DNA of 64,000 nt from Lysobacter capsici (GTDB taxonomy: Bacteria > Pseudomonadota > Gammaproteobacteria > Xanthomonadales > Xanthomonadaceae). Each line of letters starts with the position of its first letter. Position 1 is the first letter of the stretch. This document shows, one piece after another, positions 35,459 through 44,227 of this stretch. Below the pieces are notes generated by a model. That model saw only the letters and a list, made by a program, of their open reading frames with translations. It ran no database searches and had not been told where the DNA came from. Made by a program: the position numbers and the translations under genes. Location: assembly GCF_018732085.1 (NCBI RefSeq), contig NZ_CP076103.1, positions 4,030,001-4,094,000 on the forward strand, in the 5' to 3' direction.

Positions 35459-36685
35459 ATGTCCAGACCCCTTCCCTACGCCGCCGCGCTGCTCGCGGCC
35501 CTGCTCGCGGGCTGCACGCAAGTGAACGTCCACGGCGATCCCAAGGCCTGGGTCAAGGCCCAGAGCGAGACCGCGCAATTGCGCGTGGCGACCTACAACA
35601 CCTCGCTGTACGACGACGCCGACGGCGGCCTGATCGCGCGCCTGCAAAACGACGACGGCAACGCGCGCAAGATCGCCGCGGTGCTGCAGCGCGTGCGTCC
35701 CGACCTGGTCCTGCTCAACGAATTCGACTACGACCCGCAGCACCGCGCGGCCGACCTGTTCCAGCGCAAGTACCTGGAAGTCGCCCAGCCCGGCGGCGGC
35801 GAGGCCCTGCGCTATCCCTATCGCTACCTCGCCCCGGTCAACACCGGCGTGCCGAGCGGGCTGGACCTGGACGGCGACGGGCAATCGGGCGATGCAAAGC
35901 GCGCCGACCGCGCACGCGGCAACGACGCCTGGGGCTACGGCCTGCATCCGGGCCAGTACGGCATGCTGGTGCTGTCGCGTTATCCGATCGACACCGCCGC
36001 GGTGCGCAGCTTCCAGACCTTCAAGTGGAGCGCCCTGCCCGGCGCGCGCCAGCCGCGCGATCCGGCCACCGGCAAAGCCTGGTACTCGCAAACCGTGTGG
36101 CCGCAGATGCGGCTGTCGTCGAAATCGCATTGGGACGTACCGGTGAAAACGCCGCTGGGCGTGCTGCATTTCCTCGCCGCGCATCCCACCCCGCCGGTGT
36201 TCGACGGCCCTGAGGATCGCAACGGCGCGCGCAATCACGATGAAATCGCGCTGTGGGCGCGTTACCTCGACGGCGGCACGCCGGCGTGGCTGTGCGACGA
36301 CCAGGGCCGCTGCGGCGGACTGGCGAACGATGCGCGCTTCGTCATCGTCGGCGACATGAACGCCGACCCTATCGACGGCGACGGCGTCCCGGGCTCGATC
36401 AGGCAATTGCTCGACCACCCGCGCGTCGATGCGAGCCATATACCGCACAGCGAAGGCGCCGCCGAGCGCGCGCGCTTCTACGGCTTCCCACGCAAAGGCG
36501 ACGTCGCCCAGCACACCGGCGATTTCGGCCCGAAGGCCGGCACCCTGCGCCTGGACTACGTGCTGCCCTCGCGCGGCTGGCAGGTCGCCGACACCGGCGT
36601 GTTCTGGCCGAAGGCCGGCAGCGAGGACGCGAAGATTTCCGAAGCCAGCGACCATCACCTGGTGTGGGTCGATCTGAGCAATTGA
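35459..36685 (+). CDS. Endonuclease/exonuclease/phosphatase-family lipoprotein
   Basis: A 408-residue protein with lipobox LAGC at about residue 19. The EEP (DNase I-like) fold is recognised by RVATYNTSLYDD (metal-binding Asn), LVLLNEFDYD (catalytic Glu), YGMLVLSRYPI, FLAAHPTPP, VIVGDMNADP and the final SDHHLVWVDL (catalytic Asp-His). A PSGLDLDGDGQSGD segment looks like a cation-binding loop. It is predicted to hydrolyse phosphodiesters or phosphomonoesters in the periplasm; DNA or nucleotide salvage is possible. Confidence 0.88.
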   Translation: MSRPLPYAAALLAALLAGCTQVNVHGDPKAWVKAQSETAQLRVATYNTSLYDDADGGLIARLQNDDGNARKIAAVLQRVRPDLVLLNEFDYDPQHRAADLFQRKYLEVAQPGGGEALRYPYRYLAPVNTGVPSGLDLDGDGQSGDAKRADRARGNDAWGYGLHPGQYGMLVLSRYPIDTAAVRSFQTFKWSALPGARQPRDPATGKAWYSQTVWPQMRLSSKSHWDVPVKTPLGVLHFLAAHPTPPVFDGPEDRNGARNHDEIALWARYLDGGTPAWLCDDQGRCGGLANDARFVIVGDMNADPIDGDGVPGSIRQLLDHPRVDASHIPHSEGAAERARFYGFPRKGDVAQHTGDFGPKAGTLRLDYVLPSRGWQVADTGVFWPKAGSEDAKISEASDHHLVWVDLSN

Positions 36686-36963
36686 ACACTGCGCAAGCGG
36701 ACCGGACGCGCGCTTCGAGCTGAAGCGCGGTGCTGAAGATCACATTAACCGGACGCACACGCCTCAGAATTTCGGCCGCGACGGCGGCATGCTGTGTCAG
36801 CCCGATCGCTGTCCTGATTCGCGCGCGCCGATCGAGTGATAGAACGCACCCGCTGAAACCCACGCCGACGCCGCGCTTCGCGTCCGCCGCCCGATTCGAT
36901 GAAGCGCCCGGTCCGATGCGCGTCGTCGCGATCGGACAAGCACCGATTCCACCGCCACAACCG

Positions 36964-37518
36964 ATGTCGACCTTGAATACTTCACGTCTTGAAACACTGC
37001 GCGAACGCATCCGTTCGCTGGCAACGACCCCGCCGCCCGCGCCCTGGAATGCGATCGCACGCATCGCCGTCGGCGGATTGAGCTGCGTGGGCTTCGACCG
37101 CGATGGCGATCTGCTGCTGGTCGTGTCCAGCCGCGGGCGCGGCGTGTTCGACTGCCTCGACGGCCAGCGCGTGGCGCGCGATCGCGGCGACTACGAACAC
37201 GACTACGCCAACCTGGAAGCGCAAGGCATCGGCCCCCTGCAGGGGCACGCGATCCGCGTCGCCGGCATCGCCGGCGGCGGACTGCCCACCTCCACCGCGG
37301 ACGGCTGGGCGCTGCACCGGCTCGAACTGGACTGGCCCGCGCAGGAACTGGTGCTGACCGAACCGGGCTCGCACCTGTTCGGCGAGTTGTACGATCGGCC
37401 CGCGTCGCTGCACAAGATCCATTCGGACTCGACCGTGCGCGCCTGCGGCTTCTCGGCCACCGGCCGCAGCCTGGTGATCGCCACCAGCAGTGAGCTGCTG
37501 ATCTTCGCCCGCGGCTGA
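36964..37518 (+). CDS. Conserved hypothetical protein
   Basis: 184 residues from the ATG at 36964; the open frame reaches 36730, but that upstream part is Arg/Pro-rich and unlikely. There is no signal peptide or membrane segment. The sequence contains short beta-strand motifs, IAVGGLSCVGFDRDGDLLLVVSS, GVFDCLDGQRVARD, and a late SATGRSLVIATSSELLIFARG, suggesting a small beta-propeller-like or all-beta cytosolic protein. No family is recognised. It lies 144 bp upstream of the ATP-grasp/SUKH pair. Confidence 0.7.
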   Translation: MSTLNTSRLETLRERIRSLATTPPPAPWNAIARIAVGGLSCVGFDRDGDLLLVVSSRGRGVFDCLDGQRVARDRGDYEHDYANLEAQGIGPLQGHAIRVAGIAGGGLPTSTADGWALHRLELDWPAQELVLTEPGSHLFGELYDRPASLHKIHSDSTVRACGFSATGRSLVIATSSELLIFARG

Positions 37519-37662
37519 AACCCGTCGGCGTTCGCGTTCTCGCGTTTCGCCGCGGCACCGCGCCTCGTCGTCCGCCATCGCCGCGCATGAAATCCGGACG
37601 ATAGAATCGGCGCCACCGTCATCGCACGCGCCCGACCGACCGACCGACCGACGATCCAACGC

Positions 37663-38514
37663 ATGAGCACTCCCGTCACCTGGGCCATCCAGACCAATTT
37701 CATCGCCGACGAACAGATCCGCCGGGTGTGGAACGCCGCCGAGGATGCCGGCGCGCGCGTGCAGGACATCCAGGTCATTCCGTTCTCCAACGAACTCGTT
37801 TCCGACGAACTGGGCAACCACGTGCCGCCCATCGACGGCGTGGTGATTCCCTACGGCGCGACCAAACTGACCCGGCTGGCGACCAAGCGCGGCTGGAGCG
37901 GGCTGTGCTTCGATCCCGACACCTTCCGCGTCGACTGCTGGAACCGCAACCGCGACGACATGCTCAACCAGCACGTGCGGCAGATGAGCGTGCGCGAGTG
38001 CATGGCGGCGATGGAGCACGAAGCCGACGACAGCGTCTGGTTCGTGCGCCCGCTGCACGACCTCAAGCATTTCGACGGCACGGTCACGGTCGCCAGGGAA
38101 ATCCGCCGCTGGATGAGCAGCGTGGATTCGGGCAACTTCAGCTTCGACGGCGACACCGAGGTGATCGTGGCGCCGCCGCAGAAGATCCACGCCGAGTGGC
38201 GTTACTTCATCGTCGACGGCGCCGTCGTGGACGGCTCGTCGTATCGCATCGCCGGCCAGCGCATGGCCAACGCGGTCGCGCGCCCGGAGCTGTACGAGCA
38301 GGCACAGGCGCTGGCCGACGGCTGGCTGCCGCACCGCACCTGCGTGATGGACGTGGCCCAGACCGACGACGGGCTCAAGGTGATCGAATTCAACACCTTC
38401 AATTCATCGGGGTTCTATGCGCACGACATCGAGAAGATCGTCGCCGCGGTGACCCGTCATTTCGCCGCCTCGCCTGATGCGGCCGCGGCGGTCGAAGCCG
38501 ATGCGCCCGCTTGA
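37663..38514 (+). CDS. ATP-grasp protein, DUF4343/R2K-like
   Basis: A 283-residue protein of ATP-grasp architecture. An N-terminal region with GVVIPYGATKLTRLA precedes the nucleotide-binding part: VWFVRPLHDLKHFDGT, VAPPQKIHAEWRYFIVDG and the catalytic metal-binding segment KVIEFNTFNSSGFYAHD. The layout fits the DUF4343 group, which has been placed in the R2K ATP-grasp clade and is linked by others to RNA or peptide ligation in conflict systems. The actual ligase reaction is unknown. Its last 14 bases overlap the start of a SUKH-like gene. Confidence 0.8.
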   Translation: MSTPVTWAIQTNFIADEQIRRVWNAAEDAGARVQDIQVIPFSNELVSDELGNHVPPIDGVVIPYGATKLTRLATKRGWSGLCFDPDTFRVDCWNRNRDDMLNQHVRQMSVRECMAAMEHEADDSVWFVRPLHDLKHFDGTVTVAREIRRWMSSVDSGNFSFDGDTEVIVAPPQKIHAEWRYFIVDGAVVDGSSYRIAGQRMANAVARPELYEQAQALADGWLPHRTCVMDVAQTDDGLKVIEFNTFNSSGFYAHDIEKIVAAVTRHFAASPDAAAAVEADAPA

Positions 38515-38860
38515 ACCGTGGTCAGCGATCGAACGCTGGCTCGGCGCGCCGATCGCGGCGGAGTTGCGCGAAGCGATCGCCCGTCATGGCGGCGGCGAGA
38601 TCGGCGCGATCCGGCTGTACGCCGCCGACGAACTGATCGAACGCAACGAATGCTACGAAACTCAGGTCTATTGCCCGGGCTATCTGAGCGTGGGCGACGA
38701 CGGCGGCGGCCGCGCGATCGTAATCCACGCCGCGCTGAACCCAGCCACTGTGTTTGTGGTCGACCACGGCAGCATGAGCGAAGGCGACTTCGTTGCGGTG
38801 GGCAACGATCCGGTGTCGTGGATCGCGGGTGGATGCGGGCTCGATGGAGCCGTGCGATGA
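38501..38860 (+). CDS. SMI1/KNR4 (SUKH) family protein
   Basis: 119 residues from the ATG at 38501, which lies inside the end of the ATP-grasp gene, implying coupled translation. The sequence has the SUKH pattern: IRLYAADELIERNECYE, YCPGYLSVGDDGGGRAIVI, VFVVDHGSMSEGDFVAV and WIAGGC. SUKH proteins commonly act as immunity proteins against toxin domains in contact-dependent competition. No toxin gene is adjacent. A family-1 palindrome follows. Confidence 0.8.
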   Translation: MRPLEPWSAIERWLGAPIAAELREAIARHGGGEIGAIRLYAADELIERNECYETQVYCPGYLSVGDDGGGRAIVIHAALNPATVFVVDHGSMSEGDFVAVGNDPVSWIAGGCGLDGAVR

Positions 38861-38871
38861 CATCGGTCCTC

Positions 38872-38983
38872 GGTCGGGGCTGAAGCTCCCTCCCACGAAA
38901 GATTACGCGGCAGCGATCGCGCGTGGGTCGGGCGTTTGCATGCCGAACGAGGTCTTTTGTGGGAGGGAGCTTCAGCCCCGACC
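38872..38983. repeat. Family-1 intergenic palindrome, GAGCTTC variant
   Basis: The 32-bp arms 38872-38903 and 38952-38983 are inverse complements with core GTGGGAGGGAGCTTCAGCCC. The GAGCTT/AAGCTC change occurs in both arms. The spacer is 48 bp. Confidence 0.82.
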
Positions 38984-39081
38984 AACGAAGCGACGACATC
39001 CGCTCAGCGTCGAACGATCCGCGACAACGAAGCTTGCGCAGCTTCGCCGCCCGCCCAGCCAGGCACGCACATCGCGGCCCC

Positions 39082-39453
39082 TCACTCAGGCCGACGGAAC
39101 TCGCGGATCACTTCGATCGTGCCCACGATCTGATCGTTCAAATCCTCCAGTTCCTCCGCCGGCACCCACCATTCGGTGTGATGCGCGCCGCCGACTTTCT
39201 GGATCGGATAACGGGCCATGAACGCGGCGCGCACCTGGAAGCGGGTGACCGCGCCGTAGCCGCTGTCCTTGATGTTCCAGCGCTCGGCGATCTCGGCGGC
39301 GTATTGCTCGTTGGTCACCGGATAGAAGATCGGCTGCTCGGGCAGGCGCGGCGGCCAGCGCTTGAATGCGCTGTCGCGCAGTTTCGCCAATTCCTCCGGG
39401 CCGACCGGTCTGTACAAGGTGACGGTGTCTTCGGGCTTGCGCGAGGTGTTCAT
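39082..39453 (-). CDS. Conserved hypothetical protein (ADP-ribosylation/crystallin J1-type annotation)
   Basis: 123 residues from the ATG at 39453; upstream extension to 39645 overlaps another gene's end and lacks a start signal. It shows the strongly conserved motif set TLYRPVGPEELAKLRDS, RWPPRLPEQPIFYPVTNE, YGAVTRFQVRAAFM and HHTEWWVPAEELEDLND. Homologues I recall are often labelled ADP-ribosylation/crystallin J1, a name with little experimental basis. It is a cytosolic protein of unknown function. Confidence 0.82.
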   Translation of the reverse strand: MNTSRKPEDTVTLYRPVGPEELAKLRDSAFKRWPPRLPEQPIFYPVTNEQYAAEIAERWNIKDSGYGAVTRFQVRAAFMARYPIQKVGGAHHTEWWVPAEELEDLNDQIVGTIEVIREFRRPE

Positions 39454-39613
39454 TGCAGGACTCCGTGTCAGCGCCCGATGCGCCGGCGAGTTGCGGGCCG
39501 ACTCCATCGTCCGGCCCGAAGCGGCGAAATCTATCGTGTTTGCATCGCAAACGCTCGCAACGATTCGCTGCCGCGAAGCGGCACGATCGCAGGCGGTCGG
39601 GCCGCGACGCTGC

Positions 39614-40069
39614 TTATTCGGGCTTGTTCGGATGGCTCGCGGCAATCACCGTCGCGGGCGCATCGGGCACCGCGGGCGCGGGCGCGGGTGCGGGTGCCGA
39701 TGCCGGTGTCGGTGCCGAAGTCGGCGCGGCACTCGGCGCCGCGACCGGTTCGGCCGGCTTCGCCGCCGCCGGCACGGCCTTCGCCGCGGGCTTGGGCAGG
39801 CTGGCGCCGAACCCGAACGAGCCTTCGCCATGCGCCGAGACGATCATGCGCACCATGCTGCCGGGCACCATCAGTTCCAGCGACAAGAATTGTCCGTCGG
39901 CGGTGCGGCCTTCCAGAGTCATTTCGGTGAACGCCCCGCCGGTGTCGATTTCCTTGCACAGCACGTGCGCGCCGGCCGGCCCGTCGAGCAGATACGGCCG
40001 GATCGCCTCGCCCAGCACCTCCAATGCCTGCGGGAAGAAAAATACCGCGTAGCCCTGCGTGTCGTTCAT
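39614..40069 (-). CDS. Conserved hypothetical protein with Ala/Pro-rich tail
   Basis: A 151-residue protein. Residues 1-80 form a compact domain (MNDTQGYAVFFFPQALEVLG, GAHVLCKEIDTGGAFTEMTL, LSLELMVPGSMVRMIVSAHG). From about residue 92 the tail is Ala/Pro/Lys low complexity (KPAAKAVPAAAKPAEPV). No signal peptide. The function is unknown; similar proteins are conserved in xanthomonads, to my recollection. It lies about 100 bp downstream of purT on the same strand. Confidence 0.75.
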   Translation of the reverse strand: MNDTQGYAVFFFPQALEVLGEAIRPYLLDGPAGAHVLCKEIDTGGAFTEMTLEGRTADGQFLSLELMVPGSMVRMIVSAHGEGSFGFGASLPKPAAKAVPAAAKPAEPVAAPSAAPTSAPTPASAPAPAPAPAVPDAPATVIAASHPNKPE

Positions 40070-40166
40070 CGTCGCTTCCCTGGAAGTTTCGGTACTCGGT
40101 GGCCCGGCGCGCGCGGCGGCGGACGGTGTCGCGCCGCGAACGAAGGCTCGCGGCGCGTCGTCGCGC

Positions 40167-41366
40167 TCAGCGCAGTTCGATCCGCAGTTGCGCCGCCGCT
40201 TCGCGCGCCTTGGCGCGCGCCTGATCGATGTCCGCGCCCAGGGCCAGAGTCACCGCGACCCGGCGCTGACCTTCCACGCGCGGCTTGCCGAACAAGCGCA
40301 ACTGCGTGTCGACCTGACCCAGCGCCGCGTCGACGCCGGAGAACACCGGCACGCCGACGCCCTGGGCGAGCACCGCGCACGAGGCCGACGCGCCGTGTTC
40401 GCGGATGGTCGGAATCGGCAGGCCGAGGATCGCGCGCGCATGCAGGGCGAATTCGCTCAGGTCCTGCGAGATCAGGGTGACCAGGCCGGTGTCGTGCGGC
40501 CGCGGCGACACTTCGCTGAACCACACCTCGTCGCCCTTGACGAACAGTTCCACGCCGAACACGCCGTAACCGCCCAGATCGTCGGTGATGGTGCGCGCGA
40601 TCTGCTGCGCGCGCGCCAGCGCGACCGGGTTCATCGGCTGCGGCTGCCAGCTTTCGCGGTAATCGCCGTCGCGCTGCAGGTGGCCGATCGGCGCGCAGTA
40701 GGTCACCCCGCCCGCATGGCGCACGGTCAGCAGGGTGATCTCGTAATCGAAATCGATGAAGCCTTCGACGATGACCCGGCCCGCGCCGGCGCGGCCGCCG
40801 GTCTGGGCGTAATTCCAGGCCTTGTTGATCTCGCCCGCATCGCGCACCAGGCTCTGGCCCTTGCCCGAGGACGACATCACCGGCTTGATCACGCACGGCA
40901 GGCCGAGTTCGGCGACCGCGGCGCGGTACTCCTCGAGCGTGTCGACGAAACGGTACGGCGAAGTCGGCAGTTGCAGGGTTTCGGCGGCGAGGCGGCGGAT
41001 GCCTTCGCGGTCCATGGTCAGGCGCGCGGCGCGCGCGGTCGGGATGACGCGCGTGTCGGTGCCACGTTCGGCGAATTCGCGCTCGAGTTCGACCAGGGTT
41101 TCGGTGTGGATCGCCTCGATTTCCGGCACGATCAGGTGCGGCCGCTCGGCCGCGATCAAGGCGCGGACGGCCTGGCCGTCGAGCATGTCCAGCACGTGGC
41201 TGCGATGGGCGACCTGCATCGCCGGCGCGTCGGCGTAGCGATCGGCGGCGATCACCTCCACCCCGAAGCGCTGCAGCTCGATCGCCACCTCCTTGCCCAG
41301 CTCGCCCGAACCGAGCAGAAGCACGCGAAAGGCGTGCGGGGACAGCGGCGTACCGAGCGTGGTCAT
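40167..41366 (-). CDS. purT: Formate-dependent phosphoribosylglycinamide formyltransferase PurT
   Basis: A 399-residue ATP-grasp enzyme (E. coli PurT is 392). Features are the N-terminal VLLLGSGELGKEVAIELQR, IVPEIEAIHTETL, the glycine-rich CVIKPVMSSSGKGQS loop, VIVEGFIDFDYEITLLT, GVFGVELFVKGDEVWFSEVS and RPHDTGLVTL. It makes formyl-GAR from GAR, formate and ATP in purine synthesis, independent of folate. It appears monocistronic, with a hypothetical gene downstream. Confidence 0.96.
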   Translation of the reverse strand: MTTLGTPLSPHAFRVLLLGSGELGKEVAIELQRFGVEVIAADRYADAPAMQVAHRSHVLDMLDGQAVRALIAAERPHLIVPEIEAIHTETLVELEREFAERGTDTRVIPTARAARLTMDREGIRRLAAETLQLPTSPYRFVDTLEEYRAAVAELGLPCVIKPVMSSSGKGQSLVRDAGEINKAWNYAQTGGRAGAGRVIVEGFIDFDYEITLLTVRHAGGVTYCAPIGHLQRDGDYRESWQPQPMNPVALARAQQIARTITDDLGGYGVFGVELFVKGDEVWFSEVSPRPHDTGLVTLISQDLSEFALHARAILGLPIPTIREHGASASCAVLAQGVGVPVFSGVDAALGQVDTQLRLFGKPRVEGQRRVAVTLALGADIDQARAKAREAAAQLRIELR

Positions 41367-41473
41367 GGGCGAAATCTCGAAGCATGGGGAGGGATGAGCC
41401 TAGTCTAACTTTCCGCGCCGGGGCCGCGTTCGCGGACTATGGCGGCACGCATCGCCCGTGCGATGCTGTGGCC

Positions 41474-42481
41474 ATGCCCTTTGCCCGTCCTCGGCCCGCA
41501 GTGCGCGCCGTCGCTCCCGCATCGCCGGATGCCCCGCAGACCGCCCGCGCCGCCACCGCGCCGGGCGGCGTTCGGCGCCGGCTGGCATGGCTCATGGGCC
41601 TGCTCGGCGCGGCCGCGCTGGGCGCGTGTTCGGGTTCGCACACGCCGCCCGAACACGGCAGCAGCGAACTGGCCGGGATGATGCTCGACCCGCAGCTGTC
41701 GGAGATCAGCGGCCTGGCCGCCTCGCGCCGGCATCCGGGCGTGCTGTGGATGCACGACGACGGCGGCAACCCCGAGCGTCTGTTCGCGGTCGCGACCAAC
41801 GGCGACCGCCTGGCCACGCTGCGGATCGAGGGCGTGACCAAGACCGATTGGGAGGACATGGCTGCGTTCGAACTCGACGGCCGCTCCTACCTGCTGATCG
41901 CCGACACCGGCGACAACGGCGGCCTACGCCGCAGCCTGCAACTGCATGTGATCGAGGAGCCGGACAAGATCGAGAACGCGCGGCTCAAGCCGGCCTGGTC
42001 GATCGCGTTCCGCTGGCCCGACGGCGCGCGCGACTGCGAGGCGGTGGCGGTCGACGTGGCGCGCCAGCAGGTGCTGCTGATTTCGAAAAAGCGCCAGCCG
42101 CCGGAGCTGTTCGCACTGCCTCTGATGCCGGCCGGCAATGCGTTGCAGACCGCGACCCGGCTCGGCGAACTGGCCGGCATCCCGCAGGCCGACGCGGCGC
42201 TGCGCAAATCCAATCCGGGCCGGGCGAAGTTGCAGGGCCAGGTCACCGCGGCCGATATCTCGCCCGACGGCGCGACCCTGGCGGTGATGACGTACCGCTA
42301 TCTGTTGCAGTACCCGCGCCAGCCGAAACAGACCTGGGCCGAAGCGGTCGCCGGCACGCCGCGGGTCAGCGACCTGCCGTGGTTGCCGCAGGCCGAGGCG
42401 CTGGGCTGGTCGGCCGATGGCCGTAGCCTGTATGCGACGGGGGAGTTCATTCCGGCGCCTTTGTATCGGATTACGCCGTAA
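41474..42481 (+). CDS. Putative beta-propeller lipoprotein
   Basis: 335 residues from the ATG at 41474, although the exact start is uncertain because the hydrophobic segment begins only after about 38 residues (RRRLAWLMGLLGAAALGAC with a lipobox). The mature protein has LSEISGLAASRRHPGVLWMHDDGG, TDWEDMAAFELDGRSYLLIADTGDN, ISPDGATLAVMTYRYLL and ALGWSADGRSLYATGEF, a six-bladed-propeller-like pattern reminiscent of SdiA-regulated or phytase-like proteins. It is probably periplasmic; the substrate is unknown. Confidence 0.78.
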   Translation: MPFARPRPAVRAVAPASPDAPQTARAATAPGGVRRRLAWLMGLLGAAALGACSGSHTPPEHGSSELAGMMLDPQLSEISGLAASRRHPGVLWMHDDGGNPERLFAVATNGDRLATLRIEGVTKTDWEDMAAFELDGRSYLLIADTGDNGGLRRSLQLHVIEEPDKIENARLKPAWSIAFRWPDGARDCEAVAVDVARQQVLLISKKRQPPELFALPLMPAGNALQTATRLGELAGIPQADAALRKSNPGRAKLQGQVTAADISPDGATLAVMTYRYLLQYPRQPKQTWAEAVAGTPRVSDLPWLPQAEALGWSADGRSLYATGEFIPAPLYRITP

Positions 42482-42489
42482 GGGCGGGA

Positions 42490-42645
42490 TTCGCGATTGG
42501 GAGTCGGGAATCGGGAATCGGGAATCGGGAATCGGGTGGAGCATGGCTGACGGCGGTTTGCGCCGGCAGGTGAATGGACGTGGTCGCGGCTCGCGCCGCT
42601 CCTACAGGTAGACCATGTAGGAGCGGCGCAAGCCGCGACCGCGGA
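42490..42645. repeat. GGGAATC tandem repeat and family-2 palindrome
   Basis: About five GGGAATC-type 7-bp units occur at 42500-42535. A paired family-2 palindrome follows at 42581-42607 (GGTCGCGGCTCGCGCCGCTC) and 42616-42643, with only an 8-bp spacer, so it can fold as one long hairpin. Both lie upstream of the SPFH operon. Confidence 0.78.
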
Positions 42646-42721
42646 GTTGCAGACTACCGCGCAAGCCAGACCGGGCGTGCCACCTCGCCCGACGCACCGC
42701 CCGACGAACGGCCGTCCAGAC

Positions 42722-42743
42722 TTGATATCAATCTGATATCAAT
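42722..42743 (+). promoter_or_regulatory. Candidate operator of the SPFH/RHH operon
   Basis: TGATATCAAT occurs at 42723-42732 and again at 42734-42743, an 11-bp spacing that puts both copies on the same face of the helix. Each copy contains the palindrome TGATATCA. It lies 28 bp before the start codon of the operon that encodes a ribbon-helix-helix protein, a class that binds short repeated half-sites. Autoregulation is inference. Confidence 0.5.
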
Positions 42744-42770
42744 ATCGCAGACACCGACCGAGCCGCCGCC

Positions 42771-43637
42771 ATGAAAGAAAACCCGACCCACTCCCTGTCC
42801 GGCATCCCGGTCCTGATCGGCCTGCTGCTGATCCTGCTCGTGTGCGCCTACGGCTTCGCCACCGGAATCGCCGATCCCGGCCACTTCGTCGCCATGGTGG
42901 TCTGCGCGCTGATCGGCGCGATCGCCGCGTTCTGCCTGATGGGCCTGTACATGGTCGAACCCAACCAGGCCGCGGTGCTGAGCCTGTTCGGCCGCTACGT
43001 CGGCACGGTCAAGGAAAACGGCCTGCGCTGGAACAACCCGCTGTTCGCCAAGCGCAAGGTCAGCCAGCGCATCCGCAATTTCGAAAGCGGCCGGCTCAAG
43101 GTCAACGAACTCGACGGCAGCCCGATCGAGATCGCCTCGGTGATCGTGTGGCAAGTGGTCGATTCGGCCGAAGCGGTCTACAACGTCGACGATTACGAAA
43201 CCTTCGTCCACATCCAGACCGAGTCGGCACTGCGCGCGATGGCCACCAGTTATCCCTACGACCAGCACGAGGACGGCCAGCTGTCGCTGCGCAGCCACGC
43301 CGCCGAGATTTCCGTGCACCTGCGCGACGAGTTGCAGGAACGTCTGGCCGACGCCGGCATCCACGTGGTCGACGCGCGCATCAGCCACCTGGCCTACGCG
43401 CCGGAAATCGCCCATGCCATGCTGCAGCGCCAGCAGGCCAACGCGGTGATCGCCGCGCGCACCCGCATCGTCTCCGGCGCGGTCGGCATGGTCGAGATGG
43501 CCCTGGCCGAATTGCAGAAGAACGGCGTGGTGCAGCTTGACGAGGAGCGCAAGGCGCAGATGGTCAGCAACCTGCTGGTGGTGCTGTGCGGCGACCGCAG
43601 CACCCAGCCGATCGTCAACGCCGGCACCTTGTACTGA
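42771..43637 (+). CDS. SPFH/band-7 domain membrane protein
   Basis: A 288-residue protein with two N-terminal transmembrane helices (about 12-32 and 38-60), then an SPFH domain: YMVEPNQAAVLSLFGRYVGTVKENGLRW, SPIEIASVIVWQVVD, and AGIHVVDARISHLAYAPEIA. A coiled-coil-prone tail (QRQQANAVIAARTRIVSGAVG) ends the domain. SPFH proteins form oligomers in membranes and often regulate proteases or microdomains. First gene of a four-gene operon with spacings of 9, -4 and -4 bp. Confidence 0.9.
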   Translation: MKENPTHSLSGIPVLIGLLLILLVCAYGFATGIADPGHFVAMVVCALIGAIAAFCLMGLYMVEPNQAAVLSLFGRYVGTVKENGLRWNNPLFAKRKVSQRIRNFESGRLKVNELDGSPIEIASVIVWQVVDSAEAVYNVDDYETFVHIQTESALRAMATSYPYDQHEDGQLSLRSHAAEISVHLRDELQERLADAGIHVVDARISHLAYAPEIAHAMLQRQQANAVIAARTRIVSGAVGMVEMALAELQKNGVVQLDEERKAQMVSNLLVVLCGDRSTQPIVNAGTLY

Positions 43638-43646
43638 GGCCCGCCC

Positions 43647-44048
43647 ATGAGCACGACCACCCACGCCTTGATGTTGCCGGCGATCATGCTGATCAGCGCG
43701 GTGCCGACCCTGGTCGCCGCGGTCCTGGTCGCGCGCGGCAACCTGCACCTGGTCAACGGGCTCGATGCCTCGCGCCTGCGCGACCCGGCCGCGACCGCGG
43801 CGCGGCTGTCACGCCTGCTCGCGCTGATCGCCATCGCGATCCTGCTGGCCGCGCCGGGGTATTACTGGGCGGCCGGCAACGACAGCCGCACCACCGGCGT
43901 CACCGTGGCCCTGCTGATCGCCGTCAACGGCCTGGTGGTGGCGCTGATGCTGGCGGTGGCCAAGGCGCGGCGCGATTACCGCGACCGCGACGCACGGCGC
44001 AACGACACGGCGAACGGATCGCGCGACGAGCGGACCGGCCGCCGGTGA
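43647..44048 (+). CDS. Small membrane protein in the SPFH operon
   Basis: A 133-residue protein with three predicted transmembrane helices (about 7-30, 54-75 and 82-104) and a highly charged Arg/Asp-rich C-terminal tail from about 105. No family is recognised. The start is 9 bp after the SPFH gene and its stop overlaps the next start in GTGA. The context suggests a membrane partner of the SPFH protein; this is inference. Confidence 0.75.
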   Translation: MSTTTHALMLPAIMLISAVPTLVAAVLVARGNLHLVNGLDASRLRDPAATAARLSRLLALIAIAILLAAPGYYWAAGNDSRTTGVTVALLIAVNGLVVALMLAVAKARRDYRDRDARRNDTANGSRDERTGRR

Positions 44049-44227
44049 GCGAGAAGAAAGCCTACCCGCTGCGCATCAACGCCGAAGTGCTCGCCGCCGC
44101 GCAGCGCTGGGCCGACGACGAGTTGCGCTCGCTCAACGCGCAGATCGAATATGTCCTGCGCGACGCGCTGCGCAAGAGCGGCCGGCTGCCGCGCCAGGAC
44201 ACCCCGACGCCCGAGGACGACGCATGA
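44045..44227 (+). CDS. Arc-type ribbon-helix-helix DNA-binding protein
   Basis: A 60-residue protein beginning at the GTG at 44045, which overlaps the preceding TGA. The sequence YPLRINAEVLAAAQRWADDE followed by RSLNAQIEYVLRDALRK is the Arc/ribbon-helix-helix pattern: a short strand (YPLRIN), helix A, the SLN turn and helix B. RHH proteins dimerise and insert the paired strands in the major groove. It may repress its own operon through the repeats at 42722-42743. Its stop overlaps the next gene in ATGA. Confidence 0.82.
   Translation: MSEKKAYPLRINAEVLAAAQRWADDELRSLNAQIEYVLRDALRKSGRLPRQDTPTPEDDA

Noticed and set aside
37663..38860. ATP-grasp/SUKH pair considered as a complete toxin-immunity locus
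   Set aside because: No toxin domain or secretion-associated gene is present beside it, so only the pairing can be claimed.
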